Shown: piece after piece, positions 8,386 through 15,437 of the stretch
Numbering within the stretch: the first letter of the stretch is position 1
Layout of the letters: each line of letters opens with the position of its first letter
Assembly (NCBI GenBank): GCA_018064685.1
Contig: JAGHUS010000205.1
Location: forward strand, 1 to 38,863
From: Bacteroidales bacterium
GTDB lineage: Bacteria; Bacteroidota; Bacteroidia; Bacteroidales; Bacteroidaceae
Length of the DNA: 38,863 bases
Reading direction: 5' to 3'
Position numbers and translations under genes: made by a program
The notes under the pieces: generated by a model
What the model was told of the DNA's origin: nothing
The model's input: the letters and a program-made list of their open reading frames with translations, nothing else
The model's database searches: none

Positions 8386-9123
8386 TTATTTCCACTCAGG
8401 GACTCCTGTACCAGCCCTGTAGACGTTGGACAGATACAAGTGGAAGCGCAGTGTGCTGTAGCCGGGAGTGTCGCCCTTGCCTGCCGCACCGTATGCCATC
8501 TCCTGCGGAATGTATACATACCACTCGTCGCCAGGCACCATATACTGCAGGGCTGTAGAGAAACCATCTATCAAAGCCTTTACGGCCATGGGCGAAGGGG
8601 CTGCGGTGCTGGGATTGAAGGTACCATAGTATGACTGGTCGACGATGCGAGCCTCCTCATACAGTCCGCCGTCGGCTGCCTCGTATTGCGTAGGCATCAG
8701 GAATGCACGATAGCTGGCGCGAACGGTGTCGCTATACATGGGCGAGATGGCATCGTCTCCCTCGCGCGTACCTTTCTTTATAATATGCACGCAGATGGAG
8801 TCGGTCGAGAGTTTGCTGTCATAGCCAGCAGCCTTCTGCAGACTCTTGAATCTGCGCCACTCGCAATGCTCCTCCCAGTCGTTGCCATACTGAGCTTTGG
8901 CCTGAGCAATGGCCGTACGGGCAGAGTCGCTTATCTGCTCAAACCAGATGGCGTTGCGCGACTGCCAGTTGACATAGGGATCCCATGCACCATCCGACTC
9001 GGTGCAAGAAGTAAGGGACAGGGCACATACCACACCCAGGACCCACACCCCAACCCTCCCCGAGGGGAGGGAGTGGAAGGTATGTCGTGCTGCGGAGAGC
9101 AAAGATTTCAATTTATGTAGCAT
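8386..9123 (-). CDS. FKBP-type peptidyl-prolyl isomerase lipoprotein
   Basis: Probably a periplasmic or surface-anchored lipoprotein with a C-terminal FKBP fold that assists folding of exported proteins. The lipobox LTSC ends at Cys40. The C-terminal part (about 140-245) has the FKBP pattern: a GFSTALQYMVPGDEW helix and strand, the YIPQEMAYG loop, and a terminal YSTLRFHLYLSNV strand. The N-terminal half of the mature protein (residues 41-140) is not recognisable. It starts 11 bp after the glyS stop, so it is probably co-transcribed with glyS. The odd part is the signal peptide: residues 17-28 (HSLPSGRVGVWV) are encoded by a palindromic repeat (9039-9075), giving a long and unusual leader. Isomerase activity is inferred; many such Bacteroidetes proteins lack demonstrated activity. 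Confidence 0.82.
   Translation of the reverse strand: MLHKLKSLLSAARHTFHSLPSGRVGVWVLGVVCALSLTSCTESDGAWDPYVNWQSRNAIWFEQISDSARTAIAQAKAQYGNDWEEHCEWRRFKSLQKAAGYDSKLSTDSICVHIIKKGTREGDDAISPMYSDTVRASYRAFLMPTQYEAADGGLYEEARIVDQSYYGTFNPSTAAPSPMAVKALIDGFSTALQYMVPGDEWYVYIPQEMAYGAAGKGDTPGYSTLRFHLYLSNVYRAGTGVPEWK
9039..9075 (-). repeat. C/G-rich palindromic repeat inside the FKBP signal-peptide codons
   Basis: CCCTCCCC-GA-GGGGAGGG (9055-9072) flanked by the GACCCACACCCC head. It aligns with the copy at 11018-11059 on the opposite strand, apart from small indels. It is read in frame as HSLPSGRVGVWV in the lipoprotein leader. Confidence 0.85.
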
Positions 9124-9134
9124 AACTAAGGGGC

Positions 9135-10688
9135 TTACAGCAAGTTCTTCAGCAGGCTGGTGATGCTCACCTTGTCCTCGATGATGCCACGCAGGTCGGC
9201 GATGGCCACACGACGCTGCTCCATGGTGTCGCGGTCGCGGAGGGTTACGGTGTTGTCCTCGAGAGTCTGCTGGTCAACGGTAACGCAGAAGGGACAGCCG
9301 ATGGCGTCCATACGACGGTAGCGCTTGCCAATCTGATCCTTCTCCTCGTACTTGCAGTTGAAGTGGAAGCGCAGGTCGTTGATGATCTCCTGTGCCTTCT
9401 CGGGCATACCATCCTTCTTGGTGAGGGGGAAGACAGCGAGCTTGACGGGAGCCAAGGCTGCGGGCAGGTGCAGCACGGTACGAGTCTGACCATCGGCCAG
9501 TTTCTGCTCCTCGTAGCTGTGGCACATGATAGAGAGGAACATACGGTCGACACCAATTGAGGTCTCGATGACGTAGGGAGTGTAGCTCTCGTTGCGCTCG
9601 GGATCGAAGTACTCGATCTTCTTGCCAGAATACTTAGCATGCTGGCTGAGGTCGAAGTTGGTGCGAGAGTGGATACCCTCGACCTCTTTGAAGCCGAAGG
9701 GCATGTGGAACTCGATATCGGTAGCAGCGTTGGCGTAGTGAGCCAGCTTGTCATGGTCGTGGAAACGATAGTTCTCAGCACCGAAGCCCAGGTTCTGGTG
9801 CCACTTCATACGGGTTTCCTTCCACTTGGCAAACCAGTCGAGCTCGGTACCGGGCTGGATGAAGAACTGCATCTCCATCTGCTCGAACTCGCGCATACGG
9901 AAGATGAACTGACGGGCAACGATCTCGTTACGGAAGGCCTTACCAATCTGAGCGATACCGAAGGGCAGCTTCATACGGCCGGTCTTCTGCACGTTGAGGT
10001 AGTTGACGAAGATACCCTGAGCCGTCTCGGGACGGAGGTAGATCTTGCTGGCACCCTCGGCAGCCGCACCCATCTCGGTCGAGAACATGAGGTTGAACTG
10101 ACGTACGTCGGTCCAGTTGCGGGTACCGCTGATGGGGCAAACGATCTCCTCGTCGAGGATGATCTGCTTCATACCGTCCAGGTCGATGCCGCCCTCAGCG
10201 TTCATGACAGTCTGGAAGCGGTGGTGCAGGTTGTCATACTTCTCCTGATTCTCGAGTACGCGAGCATTGGTAGCGCGGAACTGAGCCTCGTCGAACGAGT
10301 CGCCGAACTTCTTCTTTGCCTTCTCAATCTCCTTCTGGATCTTATCCTCGTACTTGGCCATCTGCTCCTCGATGAGCACATCGGCACGATAGCGCTTCTT
10401 CGAGTCGCGGTTGTCGATGAGGGGATCGTTGAAAGCGTCCACGTGGCCGCTGGCCTTCCAGGTGGTGGGGTGCATGAAGATGGCGGCATCGATGCCCACG
10501 ATGTTCTCGTGCAGGAGCACCATGCTCTGCCACCAGTACTGCTTGATGTTATTCTTCAGCTCTACACCGTTCTGACCGTAGTCATACACGGCACCGAGGC
10601 CATCATAGATATCACTTGAGGGAAATACAAAACCGTACTCTTTGCAGTGCGATACGATCTTCTTAAATACGTCTTCTTGCTGTGCCAT
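9135..10688 (-). CDS. glyS: Glycyl-tRNA synthetase, single-chain alpha2 type
   Basis: Charges tRNA-Gly with glycine in the cytosol. This is the dimeric class II form found in Bacteroidetes, archaea and eukaryotes, not the E. coli alpha2beta2 form. The 517-residue length fits. Characteristic blocks are present: the N-terminal SSDIYDGLGAVYDYGQNG, RPETAQGIFVNY, class II motif 2 FRNEIVARQFIFRMREFEQM, and the C-terminal anticodon-binding domain from about residue 415 (PVKLAVFPLTKKDG). The start at 10688 (MAQQEDVFKKIVSHCKEYGF) lies directly behind a TAnnTTTG promoter. It probably forms a two-gene operon with the downstream FKBP lipoprotein. Confidence 0.97.
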   Translation of the reverse strand: MAQQEDVFKKIVSHCKEYGFVFPSSDIYDGLGAVYDYGQNGVELKNNIKQYWWQSMVLLHENIVGIDAAIFMHPTTWKASGHVDAFNDPLIDNRDSKKRYRADVLIEEQMAKYEDKIQKEIEKAKKKFGDSFDEAQFRATNARVLENQEKYDNLHHRFQTVMNAEGGIDLDGMKQIILDEEIVCPISGTRNWTDVRQFNLMFSTEMGAAAEGASKIYLRPETAQGIFVNYLNVQKTGRMKLPFGIAQIGKAFRNEIVARQFIFRMREFEQMEMQFFIQPGTELDWFAKWKETRMKWHQNLGFGAENYRFHDHDKLAHYANAATDIEFHMPFGFKEVEGIHSRTNFDLSQHAKYSGKKIEYFDPERNESYTPYVIETSIGVDRMFLSIMCHSYEEQKLADGQTRTVLHLPAALAPVKLAVFPLTKKDGMPEKAQEIINDLRFHFNCKYEEKDQIGKRYRRMDAIGCPFCVTVDQQTLEDNTVTLRDRDTMEQRRVAIADLRGIIEDKVSITSLLKNLL

Positions 10689-10714
10689 TTTACTATAAAT
10701 TTACAATTTGGGGG

Positions 10715-10745
10715 CAAAGTTACGCATTATTTTCTATTTAACCAA
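10715..10745 (-). promoter_or_regulatory. Promoter of glyS
   Basis: On the minus strand TTGG (10742-10745) is followed after 19 bp by TAACTTTG (10715-10722), fitting the Bacteroidetes -33/-7 consensus. It is 27 bp upstream of the glyS ATG and just past the 16-bp repeat array. Confidence 0.6.
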
Positions 10746-10765
10746 AAAGATGCTACGTTATTTGC

Positions 10766-10941
10766 CGAAACATCCAATTATCGAAGCATCGAGTTATCGA
10801 AACATCGAATTAGTGAAGCATCGAGTTAACGAAGCATCGAGTTAGTGAAACATCGAGTTATCGAAGCATCGAGTTAACGAAACATCGAGTTAACGAATTA
10901 TCGATGCACCGAATTATCGAGTTTTCGATGTTTCGACGGCT
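10766..10941. repeat. 16-bp tandem array, about eleven units
   Basis: Eleven 16-bp units of the form CGAAGCATCGAGTTAA, most differing by 1-3 bases, with the last three more degenerate. Each unit carries TCGA palindromes, so the array is also dyad-rich. It occupies the gap between the terminator of the secreted-protein gene and the glyS promoter. Confidence 0.92.
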
Positions 10942-10961
10942 CGAAAAGAAGTGCTCCATGC

Positions 10962-10995
10962 AAAAAGAAGCGCCCCTCGCAATGAGGAGCGCTTC
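10962..10995 (-). terminator. Rho-independent terminator of the secreted modular protein gene
   Basis: Arms of 12 bp (10967-10978 and 10984-10995) with one mismatch and a 5-nt loop. On the minus strand the hairpin is followed by TTTTT (10962-10966). It lies 65 bp beyond the stop of the 1246-residue gene. Confidence 0.82.
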
Positions 10996-11017
10996 CTGAA
11001 GTTATTTGTCTCATCCC

Positions 11018-11059
11018 GCACTCCCCTCCCTTTCGGGGGAGGGGTTGGGGGGTGGGGCT
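11018..11059. repeat. C/G-rich palindromic repeat, abutting a stop codon
   Basis: GCACTCCCCTCCC-TTTC-GGGGGAGGGG followed by a G/T tail (TTGGGGGGTGGGGCT). It ends exactly at the stop codon of the minus-strand gene (11060). It is the most complete-looking C/G-rich copy in the window and matches the one inside the FKBP gene. Confidence 0.88.
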
Positions 11060-14000
11060 TTACTTAACCAGAACCTTAACCATCTTAGAGGTACCGTTAG
11101 CACGGGTAACCTTCACGATGTTAACACCCTTCTGGAGCTTGCTCTGCTGTGTACCGTTGATGTTGAAGTACTGAGCAGCCACGATGGGAGAAACAACGTT
11201 CTGTACAGCGGTAGTAGGATCGGTAGAAGGCTCGGTCTTGCCTAAATACTCGATATTCAACTGACCCCAGATAACCCAAGCGTCATCCTGGTTGGTCTCC
11301 TTAACGATACCAAGCTCGATGCAATCCTTAACACCAGCCACCTGAGAAGCGAATGCCTTAACCTCGGCAGCCTCGGTTACCTGGAACTGCAGGATGTTCT
11401 GATACAAACCAGCATTGAATGCGTCGGCAGCCTGAGCCATGCTGTTGGGAACAACAACACCGTCATACTTACCACCAGAAACGGCAGCACCCTCGCCCTC
11501 GTAGTTACCAACCTCAGAGAAGAGGCTAGCAATAGGAGTAGAAGCGTTGCCAACCACCAGCTTAGCGGGAAGAGGCTCGCCGATAGAATCGATAGCAGCG
11601 TCGGCAGAGTGCTTGTTGAAGCCAGCGTTACGCTGGAAGGCCTGAACCTTAAGACGATAGTAACCAGCAGGCATGTTGTAAACCTTCTGGGTCAGAGTGA
11701 AGGAACCGTTCCATACCTCAGCGAGGTTGTAAGAATTACCCTCCTCGTCAGTGTTAGCAAAGTATCCGTGAGGAGCCTTGCCAGTGGTAGTCCAGCAATC
11801 GTAGCCATTACCATTCATATTGAATGTAGCATTAGCAATGATGCCAGGAATTGCCACAGGCTCATCCTCGGTAGCGCTCTTCATCTCATCCTCAACCTCT
11901 GCCAGAGCAGCGTCGCAGAATGCAGCGTCCATAGCGATGATAGCAGCCTCCATCTCAGCGTCGGTATCGTAGCCGTCGCCAAGGAGCTTCTCGTATACCT
12001 CGTCACAAACTCCAGAAGCAATCTCTGAGTCAGTAACGCTCAAACGAACCTCGGTATTGAATACGTATGCATCGAAAAGCTTCTTTGCAAGAGCAACTGA
12101 GGCATCAATGTTCTTAAGATACTTCTCGAGAGTATCCAAAGCAGCGATACAGTCATCCTCAGTACCATTGGTATAAGCGTCAACACCCTGCTTAGCCAGG
12201 CTACCCCAAGCGTCAACAACCTCCTGAGAAGCACCACAAATCTCATTGTCCTTATAGAGCATACCATCCTCGAGAGCCTTATCACCACGAGCAATCAGCT
12301 GGTTGATAGGCTCAGCGTAGGTAGCAGAACCAGAACCCAGGTAGGTAATCTTGAAGGTATCGAAGATAACCCACTGCTTAGCATTGTCGCAACGAGCACC
12401 CAGGGTGATGTCGCCCTGCTCCTTCAATACGATGTTGAACTTGTTGGTGTAGTCAAAGTTCTCACCGTCGCTCTTGTGCATGAAGTGCCATGCAGCACCA
12501 CTCATACCGTTAGGCTGGTAGTAACCATTGCCATTTACGTTATCAGCAGGCCAACCATCGTTGCCATTCTCGAGCTGATAGAGAGAAGTCGCAGTTTGGT
12601 AAGCAGCGATGTCGCAGAAGGGAGTAGTCTGCTCACTGCCATCGGGCAGGATAGCATAAAGTTCAGCGGGCTTGCCATCACCATCCTTACGGTTGAAGCC
12701 CTGGCAGCTCAGCTGATAGAGACCGCGAGGCATGTTCTTGATGGTCTGAGACATTGAGAATACAGCCTGGTAGCGCTCTGCCAAACCGTCAGCCTCAGCG
12801 GGGATAGCATCCTCTGCGCAAGACGAAGCATATTCAGAGTTGTTAGCACCCTGAGCGTGGTTAGCAGCCCAAACGGGTGATGTACCGGTTACAGCCCAAC
12901 CACTGAAGTTGCTCTTGAAACCAGCATTCTTAAGCAAAATAGTAACATCGTCACCAGCCTTTACATTCTCGCTGATGTAGTTAGCAATCAAATCGTTCAG
13001 CTCAGCGTCGATAGTAACCTCGTCGCCAGTCTCGTACTCAAGGTTGTCGAATTTCTCTCTCCAGCCAGAGAGGGCATCGCTGATCTGACCAGCCAACTCG
13101 CCCCATGACTCTGAGCACTCGTTCATTCTCTCCTCAGCCTCATCGATGGTAGCAGCAATCTTCTTGTAAGCAGCTACAGAAGCATCAAGACCACTGACAG
13201 CAGTCTCGAGAGAAGCCTGCAAATCCTTATAGTAATCATCGTCCTTACCATCCTCTGCATCAACAGCAGCTTTGTAAGCCTCCTCCAGGGCAGCCTTTAC
13301 TGCAGCGCTTGCCACAATATCGTCCAGACCCTCAACATACTGCTTGTTTACCTTAGCTACACACTCCTCAAGCAGGATCTGGAAAGCATTCTTGGTGATG
13401 GGGCCATAGTACTTCAAAGTGAAGTTGTCGGCAGCAATCCAGTTTGCGGTAGCACCCTGAGTGCGCAGACCAAGCTCGAGGTCACCACCCGTGTGGATGA
13501 AGGTCAGGATAGCATGGTTGGGAAGCTCATTTTCAGAAGCAATATTTTCATGGCTGTCGATGTCACCACCCAGCACGTACAGCTGAACACCTGTTACAGG
13601 GTTCTGGCTGCCATCCCACTGCTGTACAGCAATAGCATCGCAAGAGAGCTTGTACTTACCAGCAGGCATACCGTAGATAGTCTGGCAGAGCTTAGCGTCG
13701 CCGATGGTAGCGAACGACTTACCGTCACGCTTCATCTCGTTTACGTTGTTAGCCCAAGCCTCGATGAACTGACCAATTCTAGACTCACCACTTTCGTTGG
13801 TATCCTCGTCTTCCCAGTAAACGGGAGTTACACCATCTCTAGGATAAGCAGCACCCTGGTAACCTACGTTAGTAGCGGTAGTACCGCTTACGAAGGTGCA
13901 CTCCCAACCACTGATGTCGCCAGCAGAGAAGTCAGCGTTCACAATCAGTTCGGTACCGTCTTTAGGACTTTTCTCAGTAGCACCATCCAGTACCTTAGCG

Positions 14001-14800
14001 GTGTGGATAGCAGCGATAGCGTTGGCAACCAACTTCTCAGCAGCCTTCAGCTCCTCAACGGTGCTGTTGGTGTTGTTGTAAACAGCCTCAGCCTTTGAGC
14101 AGTCAACCTCGGGATAGTCAGCCTTAGCCTGGTCGATGACCTTCTTCAATGCCATAGCAGCATTGTAGGGCTTGAGAGCCTCTACCAATGCAGTAGCATC
14201 CTCCTGGGTCATGAATGCCCAGCTGATGCCAAAACCAGCATACTTCTGAACTTCACCTTCCTCGTCGAGGTAGGTACCATCGGGGTTAACGTTAGCATAC
14301 ACGATGTTCTTGTCGCCATTCCAGCCAAAGAACTCGTTAGCCCAGTTAGGATTGGTGGGAGCCTCGGGGTCCGAGCCAACACCATACACGGGGTCATCGA
14401 TGGGAGACTGGATGGTATAGAAACCATTCTCGCCCAAAGCGATTGTCCAGTTGAAACCTCTGTTCTGAGTACCCATGTCGATGAAACAGCCAGAAGTGTT
14501 GTCGCGGAACAGATACTTGCCAGACTTTGCACCGCTTGAGGTTAACAACTTGAAGTTCTTTCCATCGTCCGACCACTCGAGCTTGTAGTCAAGACCCTCG
14601 GCCAAAAGAGAAGTCTGAGTACCCCATGCATTGGCACCACCCAGGAATGCTCCGTACTCTACATTGTAGATACGAACCAGTGTACCTTGTGTGGCCACTT
14701 CTGCAGGCTCCAAAGACTTAACTTCGGGCTTAACCCACTGAGCGTTAACGCCCAGCCATGACAGCGAAACAGCTGCCAAAAGAAGTAATTTCTTCTTCAT
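11060..14800 (-). CDS. Large secreted modular protein with T9SS-like C-terminal sorting domain
   Basis: 1246 residues, function unknown. A signal peptide (MKKKLLLLAAVSLSWLGVNA) is followed by a beta-rich, ricin-like segment at about 35-150 (RIYNVEYGAFLGGANAWG). Three long beta-sandwich, carbohydrate-binding-like modules share an 'N-x-F...W...I-x-M-P-x-G-x-Y-x-L' pattern: YGMPAGKYKLSC, KNMPRGLYQLSC and YNMPAGYYRLKV. They lie at about 290-470, 645-850 and 1000-1190. They are separated by acidic helical linkers with FIVAR-like character. The last 50 residues (SPIVAAQYFNINGTQQSKLQ, ending MVKVLVK) resemble a type A T9SS sorting domain. This suggests a surface-exposed or secreted glycan-binding protein; no catalytic domain is seen. 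It ends at a palindromic repeat and terminator and is probably monocistronic. Confidence 0.72.
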   Translation of the reverse strand: MKKKLLLLAAVSLSWLGVNAQWVKPEVKSLEPAEVATQGTLVRIYNVEYGAFLGGANAWGTQTSLLAEGLDYKLEWSDDGKNFKLLTSSGAKSGKYLFRDNTSGCFIDMGTQNRGFNWTIALGENGFYTIQSPIDDPVYGVGSDPEAPTNPNWANEFFGWNGDKNIVYANVNPDGTYLDEEGEVQKYAGFGISWAFMTQEDATALVEALKPYNAAMALKKVIDQAKADYPEVDCSKAEAVYNNTNSTVEELKAAEKLVANAIAAIHTAKVLDGATEKSPKDGTELIVNADFSAGDISGWECTFVSGTTATNVGYQGAAYPRDGVTPVYWEDEDTNESGESRIGQFIEAWANNVNEMKRDGKSFATIGDAKLCQTIYGMPAGKYKLSCDAIAVQQWDGSQNPVTGVQLYVLGGDIDSHENIASENELPNHAILTFIHTGGDLELGLRTQGATANWIAADNFTLKYYGPITKNAFQILLEECVAKVNKQYVEGLDDIVASAAVKAALEEAYKAAVDAEDGKDDDYYKDLQASLETAVSGLDASVAAYKKIAATIDEAEERMNECSESWGELAGQISDALSGWREKFDNLEYETGDEVTIDAELNDLIANYISENVKAGDDVTILLKNAGFKSNFSGWAVTGTSPVWAANHAQGANNSEYASSCAEDAIPAEADGLAERYQAVFSMSQTIKNMPRGLYQLSCQGFNRKDGDGKPAELYAILPDGSEQTTPFCDIAAYQTATSLYQLENGNDGWPADNVNGNGYYQPNGMSGAAWHFMHKSDGENFDYTNKFNIVLKEQGDITLGARCDNAKQWVIFDTFKITYLGSGSATYAEPINQLIARGDKALEDGMLYKDNEICGASQEVVDAWGSLAKQGVDAYTNGTEDDCIAALDTLEKYLKNIDASVALAKKLFDAYVFNTEVRLSVTDSEIASGVCDEVYEKLLGDGYDTDAEMEAAIIAMDAAFCDAALAEVEDEMKSATEDEPVAIPGIIANATFNMNGNGYDCWTTTGKAPHGYFANTDEEGNSYNLAEVWNGSFTLTQKVYNMPAGYYRLKVQAFQRNAGFNKHSADAAIDSIGEPLPAKLVVGNASTPIASLFSEVGNYEGEGAAVSGGKYDGVVVPNSMAQAADAFNAGLYQNILQFQVTEAAEVKAFASQVAGVKDCIELGIVKETNQDDAWVIWGQLNIEYLGKTEPSTDPTTAVQNVVSPIVAAQYFNINGTQQSKLQKGVNIVKVTRANGTSKMVKVLVK

Positions 14801-14862
14801 CTTGTTTGTTTTTGATTAATAAATTAGTTAGTTATAAATAAAGGTTTTTCCTTTTTTCAAGA

Positions 14863-15135
14863 TTATTTGCGCCGATTCTTTGATTGCACCTTCACAGTTG
14901 ACGATTGATGAGTAGAAATAGTTTCGGACGAAGCATCGCGACCTCTCTTTTCGAGGAAGAAGTAGCCAAGGAAGAAAAAAGCGACAATACAAGCCACCAA
15001 AGTGACGAACATACCAGTAGTGATGTTTGAGTCGCTATTCAGAAATCTATTCAGCAAAATCACTGTTGCACAGTATTTTGCGACATCTAAACAGAACTTC
15101 CCTATCTCAGCCAACGTTCTATCTCTAAGCCTCAT
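14863..15135 (-). CDS. Small membrane protein, unknown function
   Basis: 90 residues. An N-terminal amphipathic stretch (IGKFCLDVAKYCATVILLNRF) is followed by one clear transmembrane segment (about 41-62, TTGMFVTLVACIVAFFFLGY), then a basic, Ser/Thr-rich cytosolic tail ending KNRRK. It resembles small conserved Bacteroidales membrane proteins annotated only as DUFs; I cannot assign a function. Its start overlaps the end of the upstream 35-codon gene by 11 bp, suggesting translational coupling. Confidence 0.7.
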   Translation of the reverse strand: MRLRDRTLAEIGKFCLDVAKYCATVILLNRFLNSDSNITTGMFVTLVACIVAFFFLGYFFLEKRGRDASSETISTHQSSTVKVQSKNRRK

Positions 15136-15232
15136 GCTTCATGTCTTTTTTATCCTTGTTGGCAACCAGCACATATAGCAAGAATAAGAATATTATCCCA
15201 AGCGCTATAGCAAAAGCATAAAAACTATCCAT
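15125..15232 (-). CDS. 35-residue single-span membrane peptide
   Basis: A short gene: ATG at 15232, TAG at 15125-15127. The product begins MDSFYAFAIALGIIF, continues through LFLLYVLVANKDKK and ends DMKHEA. It is one hydrophobic helix (about residues 4-24) followed by a charged tail. Support for a real gene comes from a good promoter 28 bp upstream (15260-15290), an 11-bp overlap with the next gene, and a clean TM-then-charge layout. No function is known to me; an assembly or regulatory partner of the 90-residue protein is a guess. Confidence 0.65.
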   Translation of the reverse strand: MDSFYAFAIALGIIFLFLLYVLVANKDKKDMKHEA

Positions 15233-15259
15233 TTCTCGACACTTTTTGTAATTACGTTG

Positions 15260-15290
15260 CAAAGATAGCGAAAAGCATGCAACAAGCAAA
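15260..15290 (-). promoter_or_regulatory. Promoter of the small membrane-protein pair
   Basis: On the minus strand TTTG (15287-15290), a 19-bp spacer, then TATCTTTG (15260-15267). It matches the Bacteroidetes consensus well and lies 28 bp upstream of the 35-codon gene. Confidence 0.75.
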
Positions 15291-15380
15291 AATTTTCTCT
15301 CTTTTTTTTATTTTTGCCGCAAAAAAGCAATAGGAGAGGAACAAAACACACAAATAACACACGTTTTTTGCCGCGTTTGT

Positions 15381-15411
15381 TTTGTATTAATATATATAAT
15401 GTGTATCTTTG
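15381..15411 (+). promoter_or_regulatory. Promoter of parC
   Basis: TTTG (15381-15384), 19 bp, then TATCTTTG (15404-15411), 26 bp upstream of the parC ATG. It is divergent from the small membrane-protein promoter. Confidence 0.78.
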
Positions 15412-15437
15412 CAGTAAGAAAAACATCCCCTTAATAC

